Positions 53,301-61,692 of a stretch of 64,000 nt of DNA are shown here, one piece after another (position 1 is the stretch's first letter; each line of letters starts with the position of its first letter). The stretch is from Cymbomonas tetramitiformis. Taxonomy: Eukaryota; Chlorophyta; Pyramimonadophyceae; Pyramimonadales; Pyramimonadaceae. The notes beneath the pieces are model-generated. The model made no database searches, was not told the origin of the DNA, and worked only from the letters and a program-made list of their open reading frames with translations. Location of the stretch: positions 1 through 64,000 of the forward strand of contig LGRX02033559.1 in NCBI GenBank assembly GCA_001247695.2, given 5' to 3'. The position numbers were made by a program, and so were the translations under genes.

Positions 53301-54297
53301 GCCTGTCGTCAGCGATGGCACCAGCAGTCTCATATTGAGTATGCAGCGCGTGGGCAGTTTGCGCTACACCAGCGCGCGGAGCGAGTATGGTGTCGTAGTG
53401 AGATGCTACTTGGGCCGACAGCACACTCACGGTCGGCATGGCCTCAGACATAAATTTGGACTTGACGAGCATATAGTCCGGGTGCAGTCGTACAATAGCC
53501 ATGGCAGCAAAGATGGTCTCAACCGTCTCCATACACAGAGGCTTGCCAGAAGGAGTAACGCGCGTATTCGCGGAGTATTCGCGTATACGACGAATTGTCT
53601 CCCTCGACTCCAAAAACGTGGAGAGATGAGGGGCAAGTCTCGAGAGTTGATTCGGTAGCGACAGCAGCCTGTCCACCTGAGTGATGAAGTAGACAGCGCT
53701 GGTGTTGTGTCGCAATTGGGCCAGTTCCCGCCAAGCTCCGTGACCGTCAGAATGCTCTTCGTAACTGCGAACAAGAGCGTTCGCAGTACCCGTGGTAACG
53801 CGGCAGAGGAAGTCATAAAACAGTTCATTCGCTTCCTCAAGATAATGTTTATCCTCCCTCACCTCTTGGAGCGGAGTAGACGCCATAAGCAACAGTGCTA
53901 GAGAAGGGTGGCGTAAAGACGGCTTAATTCTCGAACAAAACTCGTCCCAATTTCCTTCCTGGTCAGATTTACCAGAAAAGTGCGAGTCCGCGGAAAGCCC
54001 CTTAGTCATATAAGAAAGACTAGGCAAAGGACGTCGCCCACCAACGGGCGACAAAGGTAGATGCTTGTCCTCAGGGACAGGAGCGGCGTTGAGGCCTGGT
54101 TGATGAAGATTGCTCAGGTTGAGGAGCTGAGCACTCAAACCTTTCACCATATCCTTAAGCGCCGAGATATCCTCCTGCTGGTTACTCAGCATAACATCTA
54201 GCGAAGACGACTCGCCAGAATAGGACACTTCATATTCTGGCGCGCTACCAGAAGGTGGCGGTGTCGCAGCTTGGCTGTAGCTCTTCCCTTTGACCAT
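47383..54297 (-). CDS. Copia Gag-Pol polyprotein with extra methyltransferase-like domain
   Basis: 2304 residues from ATG 54297. In order: Gag with helical core (~100-345); zinc knuckle CPVCHRRGHSAKDC (349-362); a very long acidic linker (~400-975) with PDLEDASDSDEEEEG twice; protease AVIDSGATKHIF (996-1007); an inserted domain with CYGNPPF (1150-1290); integrase zinc-binding HVRLGHIG...CIACR; integrase core with WSDTCGPF, HTDGDS and HENQARVERSHRD (D, D, E); reverse transcriptase FAPCTQLSSVR, YHMDVDTAFLN and LAYVDDYLV (YVDD 1978-1981); RNase H YTDSDYAGCKVTRRSTSG, STTEAEIIA and YCDNQGAIHLATN. All catalytic residues are present. Gag, Pol and everything between are one frame with no shift. It is longer than most copia polyproteins (~1300-1500), because of the acidic linker and the inserted domain. 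Confidence 0.97.
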   Translation of the reverse strand: MVKGKSYSQAATPPPSGSAPEYEVSYSGESSSLDVMLSNQQEDISALKDMVKGLSAQLLNLSNLHQPGLNAAPVPEDKHLPLSPVGGRRPLPSLSYMTKGLSADSHFSGKSDQEGNWDEFCSRIKPSLRHPSLALLLMASTPLQEVREDKHYLEEANELFYDFLCRVTTGTANALVRSYEEHSDGHGAWRELAQLRHNTSAVYFITQVDRLLSLPNQLSRLAPHLSTFLESRETIRRIREYSANTRVTPSGKPLCMETVETIFAAMAIVRLHPDYMLVKSKFMSEAMPTVSVLSAQVASHYDTILAPRAGVAQTAHALHTQYETAGAIADDRRKQEEGKRKQLAVKVPCPVCHRRGHSAKDCFIKNVEKREAFLKKATATAKEAVLKRVADYEKNGSLPKPGEHLGAAAGKSELYPGLEEAGEVAFAIREASTSDLHPGLDETGEDIYASHYGSGLLESGCDSISGSLTSCPTLGQLSTYQEFSLCEFLEGEHSALGSDSGENVISCTTGEAEKHSDNLSISGSLPSSSTLCEHWICGRGSVPVEPQPRGVPVFNYYSVLADVSDPELIVSHTTGGDTEGSGGTVGAPCVELPSVGCPPRRTRRKHHCYVPNKHSHGAEVVPVYDSWVYIDVLTAFFPDKARLKRTQAQWDCGRDQHLGGIFQISPRQLWFKPELQQWHSIMMAGTVEIFLRACDILDRGTTLPRGVECTVSLGVILYQRNLIRQLTDDMDILLKLESVMVRTSLADLHSWASELGKATRALIRVVQHYAGMLSLDEGWGIDECSDYDSDGDDPLPDLEDASDSDEEEEGPVTGDSGSADMVGSPNYDQLLADRDSWSYHPMGDNCMPDPLSVSELPGSDSAVEVPDLTSGSDSASDCGDSLPDLEDASDSDEEEEGVYHGHLDEEEDYVDLGQPVEGVGYDPSDDWASGLLSQPCRVPLCTVGLLPSDYYEDNCEDCCDGACDGLVEEVDFHHAQVACGVRTGDGRTRSAGGKSAVIDSGATKHIFNSVRMFNADYDTTACETFSVVQSQSVDSSGSGSVTFAKRDVESGRVVGLQFMDTHCIPGQPFNLLSVVALEDAGFRVDFGARTLSKGGVVFSFARVGNQYIMHEDTYSTLDTHLACAVTHTDDQRDRSDWKFEDTKPHFTTHGPFLLELFSSDDNHILEHHCTITDSCFDKDWAGKQCYGNPPFDHDIILRCLQKALADFARDPSNTKFMFILPKWVTASWWSLVSQFDIIHEYPVGARIFSAPRESCYNVANLDPCGEDRVWIEDIKWPVVVLFKDSHTTERLDIKMLQHVRLGHIGDKPIDHMFAQSVPMSITESQYSGSPVQHCPERCIACRLTKAIRPTVKPTGRELSKELGNLVWSDTCGPFRVSAGGFRWFALFVDDCTTWISIFYLKVKSDYLKAFQQYRKEVKRLRSTMGLFSEYHMVLHTDGDSTMIAGQTAAFCEEHGIEQRHGSPYLHENQARVERSHRDVQAMARALLLTSGFGASMWPLATRHAVYILNRTFRKSLGWTSSYYLTRKKHADLSQLRIFGCRAYPFIDPTVREHKLSNRAREIRYVGHSEVSSAYLLYDCDAGKVVNSGMVTFSEKLDTLGKVITSWDPSAVTPLKTNFMATTLDAPYRDPPPTLLETVVLEQGVYIPEDSDEIVAVVKVETPDDVCWVSLSSYLKPGNARLSLLKDCPSYGSINAHYPLFTEVRAVTGKGDYEEAMVCGRALGPHAQPYCLVLLTNFTILDLPDGEVRFPPTHTCLGVQATGTPAAQEALLPVGVTEPRSHAQVLTAPDCAEWLSSIQDELEALVQIKGALQMLDEGDVPTGVKLLEMSLVLKVKLDKNRELLKRKSRVCVRGNKQEYGVDYYDTFAPCTQLSSVRVVITLALNLGLTVYHMDVDTAFLNSVLEEDLYVRLPRGLDYGGHRCAKLLKAVYGLKQAGKEWFDTSDAFIMVYDPRMQRSDVEPCLYFIRDSTLQVIILAYVDDYLVATNDKSWYDTFVSSFHAQYACKDLGVLDLVMGIGVRWGSDTAYLCQSGYITQIISTYGLDDAKPASLPMSPGTALDPADGKGAMPYRALLGQLQWVARCSRPDIMAAVSVLSRFCTTYGPEHFMALKQVVRYLKGTKDYELVLRTASVPGGGGTGPSRPLPLSIYTDSDYAGCKVTRRSTSGIAVFLCGSLVIFSSMIQKSVSLSTTEAEIIAMSEGAREVKYVLNVLDSLVDICRPVPMYCDNQGAIHLATNYVNNSRSKHIEVRNMYIRELVKAKDTEALYTGTDDNTADIMTKPLALPIFRVHRERLGIMNLPRGDH
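50428..50850 (-). other. NPPF-type (Dam-like) methyltransferase-related domain inside the copia polyprotein
   Basis: Residues ~1150-1290 lie between the protease and integrase domains. They read LLELFSSDDNHILEHHCTIT, DKDWAGKQCYGNPPFDHDII and KFMFILPKWVTASWW. NPPF (50725-50736) is the motif IV form of N6-adenine methyltransferases, and FILPKW after it is the next conserved strand. A glycine-rich motif I is not obvious; ELFSSDDN may be its remnant, so catalysis is uncertain. Similar W-x-NPPF inserts exist in other algal copia-type polyproteins as far as I recall; their function is unknown. Confidence 0.65.
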
Positions 54298-54380
54298 AGT
54301 GAATTCTCTTACGCGCAGCGGAAAATTTGCGTGATAAACAAAAATGGATCCTCACTTACAACGTAAGTGGGCCCATAACC
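54298..54380 (-). promoter_or_regulatory. Copia leader and primer-binding site
   Basis: The 83 bp between 5' LTR and ATG start (in sense) with GGTTATGGGCCCA at 54368-54380. It complements the anticodon stem-loop region of initiator tRNA-Met (GGGCCCATAACC), not its 3' end. Priming by an internally cleaved half-tRNA is the mode known for Drosophila copia. Confidence 0.75.
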
Positions 54381-54791
54381 TTTTGGAATTCAGAGTCGGG
54401 TAATTTGCAAAAGCAAGTGCTAACTTTCATTATCAAAAGATATACCAGTTCGCAGCTCGAAACGCCACGAACATTTGCGCGCCATCATTACTGATTGGCC
54501 AGTCTAAGTGAAAGTTCGCTATTTAGTTAGTTATGACGTGCCACTGCCAAGTTCATAACGACTGCAGTGACACGTCTGCGATGGGCCGTGAACTATTACA
54601 CACTGTGTCTTGCCGATGGTCATCATGTGATCCAACGGCCACGATTAGTTCAGCAGATCTAGATCTAGATCTAAGGGTTTCATAGGGTTTCTTCAGGGTT
54701 TCTTCAGGGTTTGATCATCCTGACTGCTGTACAGGGCCTAGACAGTCATGCTTTACATCAAACTGACCAGCAGACACTGCAGATTCCAACA
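54381..54791 (-). repeat. 5' LTR of the copia element
   Basis: 411 bp, identical by eye to 46839-47249. It carries the element's promoter. The CCTAA duplication follows at 54792-54796. Confidence 0.93.
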
Positions 54792-54985
54792 CCTAAGCCT
54801 CACTGAGCCACCCGAGCCCCTCTGCATCCGCACTGCCAGCGCACTGCTGCCTTTGCCTGAAGCCGGCTCATCCCTGCCCCCCGAGCTGTGCGAGCCATAT
54901 CTCCATGGGTGTGTGTGTAAGGGTGTGTGTGTAAGCTGAAGCTTGCAGGCAGAGTGCGGATGTGGCTCTGATTTGTTGCGATCAG

Positions 54986-55270
54986 AGCCTGCGGATGGCA
55001 GCAGAAGTCGGCCAGGCAGGCGATGCATATGGCGGGGGAGTGCACCTGGGGACGGCGCAGGTGATGGCGTACGCAGTGGCAGTACGGGCGTGTGAGGACC
55101 CCGCGCTGAAGGCAGTTCTCTTAAACCAGCACGAGAACCAAAAGCGCGTCATGCTTTCCCCGATGTCACCATTAGGCCGCGGCTCCTTCTTCAAACCCAA
55201 GTATAGCGTCGACCGCTCGCTGCACTATCTGGCCAAAGTGGAGATGCTGCTGAAATTCACGGTCAATGAG
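54986..55270 (+). CDS. Potassium channel exon K: C-terminal region
   Basis: After acceptor TTGCGATCAG the frame reads SLRMAAEVGQAGDAYGGGVH, RACEDPALKAVLLNQHENQK and SLHYLAKVEMLLKFTVNE, ending before donor GTAGGC at 55271 in phase 0. Its final helix joins in frame to the next exon to form a heptad-like stretch (LAKVEMLLKFTVNE-ALHKKVDN). The assignment to the channel gene rests on strand, order and the absence of another start. Confidence 0.6.
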
Positions 55271-56327
55271 GTAGGCGCCCGGCACATATGTGTCAGATGT
55301 TTGCTTAACCATGCAACTGGTTATCCTGCCAATGCGACTGGCCGTGGGCGTGGAAGGGCTTGTGCCAGTCTGTGTTGAATCAGCGAGGTATGGCTGTTAA
55401 AGATTGTTGGCCCACTGGTGTTGGAGCAGAGGCATGCGACCTAAGCCAGGCGATGAGCCCCGTCAGTTTCTGATAGGGCTCAGGGCAGTGATGAGGATAG
55501 GCGACATGATGCATGGGTCGAATGTCTGCTGCACCGAAGCATTTGGGCCTGGGGTATGCGGAGCATGGGGAGCCGGGCAATGTCTTCGGCACACTAGGAG
55601 GCGCGTTTCGACTGCATTGGGTGATTTACTAGATTCGACCAGGTTGCAAGAGTTGAGGGTCTGCTGGTGGAACGGTGTATTGGCAGAGCGCCTATGCAGT
55701 AAGAGAGAGGAGCTGACTGAATTTGGGTTTTTTCTGGGTGGGCGGGGTCATCTGCATGTGGACCGTCTTTAAAAGTAATTTGAATCATTAACGAGGACTA
55801 AGGTGGGGTTTGCTGGGGTGACGGTTGCACCTACAGACTGCTTTTGTAGCGATACAACAGACGCAAATAAGGTATAGGCTTAAATACCAGCGGAGGAAAG
55901 AGGCGGAGAAGCGGCGGAAAGATGAGAATGAGTGCTCCAATGTCGTTCTGCTGGGAGTTCTCAAGGTTTGCCATGAACCACTCTTTCAGTGATCATCACT
56001 TGGCATCTCCTTTGATGTACCATGCCCCATTTTCCAGCGTGGATTGAGCTACATTGCCAATATTGTGCCAGGATATACCGTCCTCTGGTTCTTGAGCATT
56101 TGTTGCCCAAGCTGCTCGGTACTCCTGCATGTGCTCGTGGCTGGCGCCTGGCATCCCCTCACATAGTGGAATCAAGCCTAGACTTGATCCTGCGCAGTGG
56201 CTGCAACAGGGGAGAGTCCGTCAGTCCACTGGTGGGACCATTCGTCACGCCTGCTGCTAGCAAATGATGCCACGACTCTCATCAACATCTTGCTGGGTGT
56301 TGGGTTGTGTGTCGGGCTGGCTTGCAG
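55271..56327. other. Last channel intron
   Basis: 1057 bp. Contains short unsupported ORFs on both strands. No repeat or element recognised. Confidence 0.45.
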
Positions 56328-56456
56328 GCGCTGCACAAGAAGGTGGATAATATAGACCTGCAAATAAGCGAACTTCGCTTCGAGCGTAATAGTACCTTAA
56401 CTAGCAATGAGAGCAATGGTAGGAGACCAAAATTTCAATCCCAGAGGGTGGCATAA
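56328..56456 (+). CDS. Potassium channel exon L: terminal coiled-coil exon
   Basis: Acceptor GGCTTGCAG, then ALHKKVDNIDLQISELRFER and NSTLTSNESNGRRPKFQSQR before VA and TAA at 56454-56456. The first half is a short coiled coil, a common tetramerisation element at the C-terminus of channels. Phase 0 with exon K. No other gene on this strand could use it. Confidence 0.6.
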   Translation, partial: ALHKKVDNIDLQISELRFERNSTLTSNESNGRRPKFQSQRVA

Positions 56457-56880
56457 ATAAGGAACATGCGAAGTTCCGACGTGCAAACCTAATAGCCTAT
56501 TATTATTAGCCTATTAATAATAGGCTAATAACCTATTATTAGCCGAAGGAGGGATTTCTACAAACCTCCCTAGTGGCCGATTCGGCATGCAAACATGAGC
56601 AACCCAATCTAAAGGGTAACCACATCATAAAAAACAACAGATTATTAATATGTTATATGGAACAGGTGGCTGCGGCTCAAACACACCGAGTACTCGGACT
56701 GAGGTCAAGGGTGTGCTGCAAGGGACACAAAAGCCGTACCTTTGTTTGTGCGCATGTGACATTGTTTGTGCGCATGTGACACGTGATTTGTGTGCACGGC
56801 CTGTGCTGTCACCTATGTGCCTATTTTCCCTCTGTGTGGGTGTCCGCGGCCGATCGGCAGCCTCGTTATAGGGTTGTGGC
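56457..56880. other. 3' flank of the channel gene with AT-rich hairpin
   Basis: TAGCCTATTA and TAATAGGCTA alternate at 56490-56548, so the RNA or single strand could fold into a strong AT hairpin. It might act in termination or 3'-end formation. GTGCGCATGTGACA is repeated near 56750 and 56770. No gene. Confidence 0.5.
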
Positions 56881-57530
56881 ATCTCGCTGTTAACGGGGAC
56901 GGCCACTTGGATGCTTTGGATGATGGGATTGTGGCTGTCCCTGTGGTACCCTTCTGACGGGTACTGCCTCTTTGAGGGCGTCGGGGATTCGTCTGCGGCT
57001 GGCTCTAGTTATGTCCAGTGCCTTGGGGCTTTTTCACCTGCAGAGAGACTGGTGATCGACACCCACTTTATGGGGTACTGGCATCTCGTTGTTAACGGGG
57101 ACGGCCACTGGAGTGATTTGGATGATGGGATGTGGCTGTCCCTGTGGTACCCTTCTGACGGGTACTGCCTCTTTGAGGGCGTCGGGGATTCGTCTGCGGC
57201 TGGCTCTATTTATGTCCAGTACCCTAGGCTTTTTCACCTGCCGGGGGACTGGTGATCGACACCCACTTTATGGGGTACTGGCATCTCGTTGTTAACGGGG
57301 ACGGCCACTGGAATGATTTGGATGATGGGATGTGGCTGTCCCTGTGGTACCCTTCTGGCGGGTACTGCCTCTTTGAGAGCGTCAGGGATTCGTCTGTGGC
57401 TCGCTCTTTGGGAGTGTCTTGGATTCGTCTGACGCTTGCTCCCTCTCCGTGTACAGTGCTCATGGTTATTACACATGCCGGGGGACTTGTGTTCATTGCC
57501 CTTGATACGAGTACTGGCGGATCGCTGTGA
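56881..57530. repeat. ~200 bp tandem repeat with protein-like content
   Basis: GTTAACGGGGACGGCCAC starts near 56888, 57091 and 57291. Each unit encodes about 67 residues of the type YWHLVVNGDGHW...LDDGMWLSLWYPSDGYCLFE, with many aromatic and Gly/Asp residues, suggesting a small beta-rich repeat domain. Unit length is 203 or 200 bp, and a TGA ends the frame at 57253-57255, so the present copies do not form one ORF. No family recognised. Confidence 0.6.
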
Positions 57531-57701
57531 ACGGGGACGGCCGCCGGGTGGAAGTGGGTTTTGGGAGGCGGTTATCCCTGTGGTGCCATTCTGCCGGGCA
57601 CTGCCTCTTGGAGAGCTCGGTAGATTCGTCTGTCGTGCTGCGAGGAGAGGCAGAAGGTGATGTACACCTTCTGTGTTTTCCTTGAATTTTGTGGGGAGCA
57701 C
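57531..57701. repeat. Diverged repeat unit, first copy of a larger duplication
   Basis: CGCTGTGAACGGGGACGGCCGCCGGGTGGAAGTG...GGTGCCATTCTG(C/G)CGGGCACTGCC... recurs at 58726-58910. It is related to the 200 bp unit (VNGDGRRVEV...LWCHSGGHCLFE). With the preceding units it forms a ~1.2 kb duplicated block (57290-57700 versus 58490-58910). Confidence 0.75.
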
Positions 57702-58370
57702 TTAGGTGCCCGCATGTTTCCTTTTTTTGACATGGGGTGTCCATGCTGTGTGGTGTGACTGCATTCATGACATAACCATGGACCAACAGGTCCCATCCAT
57801 CGACCGGGAGCCACTGGGGGGCATGCCAGCAGGGTCCGCTTACTCCGTAACCCAGAGACCAACAGTTGTTTGGCGACGATCGGTCACATCGTTTCATCTT
57901 TCCATGCTGCTTTGCATTTGGGTTGGGAATATGTATGCGTTTGTGGTATCTTGTCACGGCCCCGCCCTGCTCTTGATTTGCTTCTCACATCCACTGGGAT
58001 GATGGTGGGCTGGCTTTTGTTGGCCGATCGCATGCCGTTCAGTGTGGGTGGCCGCGTGTACTTAATCTTTTCCCACCACATGTCCTTGTCAGCGGTAGTT
58101 GGCACTTTTTTGGGTGCCCAGGATAGGTAGGGGAAACTTTGGTGACCCTGTGAGGACTTGTGCTTGCGGGGACTTCATCACTGCAGCCGGGTTTCCCCTA
58201 TATCTTTGCCTTGCCTGGGCTTGAGCACCGACACGGAATATTTCCGTGACGGACCTGCAGTGCAAAGCTAGACGAGCTCCCAGCTACAGCACACTTTATT
58301 TTTACTCGGTCGGTGGGCCTCATGCCATGCTATGTGTGCGTGTTTGAGAGCGTCGGGGATTCGTCTGCCT
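57702..58370. other. Spacer between duplicated blocks
   Basis: No repeat partner and no supported ORF. A C/T-rich patch and GATAGGTAGGGGAAAC lie near 58120. Nothing called. Confidence 0.4.
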
Positions 58371-58910
58371 CTTTGAGAGCGCCGGGGATTCGTCTGCGGC
58401 TCGCTCTTTCTCTGTCCAGTGCCTTGGGGCCTTTTCACCTGCCGGGGGAGTGGTGATCAGTACCCACGTTGTGGGGTACTGGCATCTCGTTATTAACGGG
58501 GACGGCCACTGAGGTGCTTTGGATGATGGGATGTGGCTGTCCCTGTGGTACCTTTCTGGCGGGTACTGCCTCTTTGAGAGTTGGGGATTTGTCTGCGGCT
58601 CGCTCTTTGGGAGTGTCTTGGATTCATCTGACGCTTGCTCCCTCTCCATGTCCAGTGCTTCATGGTTATTACACGTGCCAGGGGACTCGTGTTCTTTGAC
58701 CCAGATGTGAGGTACTGGCGCGTCGCTGTGAACGGGGACGGCCGCCGGGTGGAAGTGAATTTTGGGAGGCGGTTGTTCCTGTGGTGCCATTCTGGCGGGC
58801 ACTGCCTCTTTGAGGGCTCGGTGGATTCGTCTGCCTTTGCTGCAAGGAGAGGCCGAGAGGGTGGTGAAGTCCACGTTCTGTGTTTCCCCTTGATTTGTGT
58901 GGGGAGCGAG
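58371..58910. repeat. Second copy of the ~200 bp repeat block
   Basis: Matches 57270-57700 in order with substitutions and one in-frame stop where the first copy reads GHW. Equivalent points are 1200 bp apart (57291 and 58491). One open stretch (FFDPDVRYWRVAVNGDGRRV and onward) continues to about 58930. Confidence 0.8.
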
Positions 58911-58934
58911 TGCTGTGACGGCGACCCACTGGCG

Positions 58935-59779
58935 CACGCGGTCAACGCGAGTACACCCAGTTCCTTCAGCCGCACGACACCGACATGGCGGCTTTCCGCG
59001 TCGGTTGTACAATGCAAGACGGCATCGCCTTCAACACGTTCGGCGCGCGCCCTGATCGCGTTCCCAACACCACCGCCGCCGCCACGGCCGGCATGAGAGC
59101 GAGCCGTCGGAGGACGGGGGAATCGACGGGTATGACCCGCTGCTGCCGCCGCAGGTTGATCGGACGTTTGCGGACTTCATCGGACGAACCGGATTCACGG
59201 TCGAGGCGCAGGACGCCGAGCCGCAGTTATGTTTCGGGCATATGCGCGGTACCGCGGCCGACACGGTGACTCGGTGAGTGTTGCGCGCGCGGATGATGGC
59301 GACAGTGACTTGTCCGACACTGAGGAGGTGGACGACCCAGTGCAGGGATCGGTGGTGCGACGGGACTCAGGTAATGGCGCCGCGCCGGGCTCCTTCCTTC
59401 TTTCGGTTCACCGTGTTTGCCGCTCATTGCGCTCTGCGGGCGCTTATTCGCCGTGGCTGCCATGGCGGCGCCGCTCACGGGCAACGTGATCGGTGGTGTA
59501 CCATTGCACACACCGGCTCAACCGGTCGCGGGTGGTGTTAGCATCCAAACGGCAACCATTCCGCCGCGCTATCACCAGCGGGCACGATGGTTGCACCAGG
59601 GTTTCACGCCGCACTACGTGTGGCCGGGCCTTGCCGGCTATGTGCCGCCGGTGGACGCACCCTTCGTAGGTCCTCTTTCCTCGCCTGATTACACTCCTGA
59701 CCCATCCGGGACGCGGAAGAGGGGGAGCAAGCTCCTTCAATCGACATCTCGACATCTGGCTCTCCGTCATTTTCTTTGA
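58935..59779 (+). pseudogene. Second, decayed copy of the Gag-like protein (C-terminal part)
   Basis: VDRTFADFIGRTGFTVEAQD near 59155-59215 aligns with VIRTFADFIESTGIALGAPD of the 34-35 kb copy. CLPLIALCGRLFAVAAMAAP aligns with its hydrophobic segment. YHQRARWLHQGF and the Pro/Tyr-rich end align as well. The blocks fall in different frames, so several indels have accumulated. No transposon interrupts this copy. Confidence 0.7.
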
Positions 59780-60400
59780 CGAATGATTTCCAACCTCAAC
59801 CCGTCTCCGATCTGAGCAGCCTCACGGTGACACCGGCTCTGCCGGCCGCTGCACTTGTGGCTAGTTTAGTTCCGCATACCGTGCCTGCCTAGATTGCTGT
59901 TTGTCACAGTTTGTGGATGTGCAGAGGAGCCCCAGAATTGGGCTAAGGATTTAATTGTTAGGGTTTTCAGTGTATCAGAATTGCGCGGTCGAAAGCAGGT
60001 TATCATGCCAGCATTGCTTCTTTGGGACCGCCCTGCCAGACTGGACAGGCCTCCGCACTAACACTGACTGTTTGTGCCGAAGCTAAGTAGGCACTGTTTC
60101 ATTTGTTTCGGCCACCTAGATCGGGTCCCCACACTAAGTGGTGTGTTTGAAGTGACACCGTGACACCCAAAGTCTGTCACCTGTTGCCTTTCCTAGAGTA
60201 GTCCGGGTACCGTCACCTGTAGGCCGAAACCTAGAACCCGATCATATAGATCGGCTATCCGTGTTTTATAGCTCACAGTTTGAGTATTGCCGTTCTGTTC
60301 TCACACCCTGTTTTAGGGCCCGGTCAATATAGATATCCAGAGTGGTGTATCTAGCACATTCTATACTTGAAGTGAGTGCACTCCTATCGCAATGCGATGT
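59780..60400. repeat. Non-coding tail of the second Gag-like copy
   Basis: Carries the same ordered blocks as 35460-36340 (ACCGTGCCTGCCTAGATT, GTGCAGAGGAGC, GGGACCGCCCTGCCAG, GTGACACC, GGTACCGTCACCTGTAG). Similarity fades past about 60400, which may be the element end. Confidence 0.65.
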
Positions 60401-61250
60401 AAAATTTTAGGATACCCTCATCGAAACAAGTTCATATCGTACAATGAATATGTTAGTGGTTGTCTTTTGAGCTCCGCAGGGGATTAGGCCGCTTACTTCA
60501 CTTTTTTTTTTGGGGGGGGGTGAAGCTCCCCCCACTGGGTTAGCCGAGTCCCGCGGGAAATTACGCTTACTTCACTTTTGGGGGGTGGGATGGTAGGCTG
60601 GGGAGCCGTAGTCATTTTTTCGGGGTCGGTAGTCATGTTCAAAAGAAATTATAAAGGCCTTTGGATCCTACGTGGGCAAAGGGCTTCCTATAAAAGCAAT
60701 TATATAGAATGACTACATTTCCCTAACTTTTATATGAGGCCCATTTCCAGATTCTGCTCCACTTGTTTTCAATCCGAGACGTCCGAGCGATAGTGTCTCA
60801 AATTTGCTTACAATCGATCGGGGAAAAGTAATTCGATGTATTAATATTTTATTTATCAGGACTGTGGAAATCTGCCCAGGAAGAATGTATTTCTATAATT
60901 ACCAATAACACCTGTGAAAATCTGTGCTACCAGGCAATACTCGTCTGTATTTTGACAGTTCGCTTTGCGTCACACACCAAATTTGGTATTATTAAAATTT
61001 CATCATTCCTACTCGACTGTTTGTCCGTCTACACGTGCTGACGATGACGTCGATCGGCCGATCTGCGTTCACGCGGTATCGAAGAATCGAACTTCGCTTT
61101 TTCTACTCGAACTGTATTTAGGACCGACAGGTTTTAAGGACACTCGGCGAATCTGGCGGTTCTTTTAAGCGAATTCTCGCCAAGAAGTGTCGATCGAAAA
61201 TTTCAATCAACTGTTTGTGTTTCGGACTTCGGACCTTCGGAGCTTGCTTT
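60401..61250. other. Spacer, mostly AT-rich
   Basis: GCTTACTTCACTTTT followed by a G run is repeated at 60490 and 60568. No supported gene. TTTTAAGGACAC near 61133 echoes 16809-16822. Confidence 0.4.
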
Positions 61251-61607
61251 TGTAGCAAACGCCGGCTTCTCATGGTACCGGAGCCGGGTTTGTCCAGCTA
61301 GTGACAAGCGTGACAGTTATGACGAGTGTGACAGACCTCGCGCGGGATGACTGCTCGAGAGTAATAGACTTGGTGAAGAAGATATGGTCACTGTCAGATG
61401 ACCGCGAAGCGATAAGAGGATATGACAGTTACAATGTTGCCACTGACGTGTCAGTCAGAAGATGGGGAACGGTAACATTATTAAAGCTGGCATAGAATAG
61501 TGACTTTCTATTGGCAGATGAAGATTTCAGGGCGGAAGCCTGTTACAGTTTTTGCAGATGTGACAATGACTTGAGATATAAGTAAGCTTTGACCGCAGGT
61601 CAGGACT
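61251..61607. repeat. Dispersed ~356 bp repeat, copy B
   Basis: Matches 16853-17207 end to end in the same orientation. Confidence 0.85.
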
Positions 61608-61639
61608 TGTCAGGGATATGATCGATGACACATGTGTCA

Positions 61640-61692
61640 TACATGGCATACTATGTCATGTCATGTCATGTCATATGTCATAATGACATACA
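61640..61692. repeat. (TGTCA)n microsatellite with mirror TGACAT
   Basis: ATGTCATGTCATGTCATGTCATATGTCA followed by TAATGACATAC, a short pentanucleotide run ending in an inverted copy. Confidence 0.85.

Larger units (their letters stand above)
46839..54791 (-). mobile_element. Complete Ty1/copia retrotransposon
   Basis: Two 411 bp long terminal repeats that look identical, a 5 bp CCTAA target duplication (46834-46838 and 54792-54796), a primer-binding site, a purine tract and a single uninterrupted 2304-codon polyprotein, all on the minus strand. Identical LTRs and an intact ORF indicate a recent and possibly still active insertion, here within an intron of the potassium-channel gene and antisense to it. 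Confidence 0.95.
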
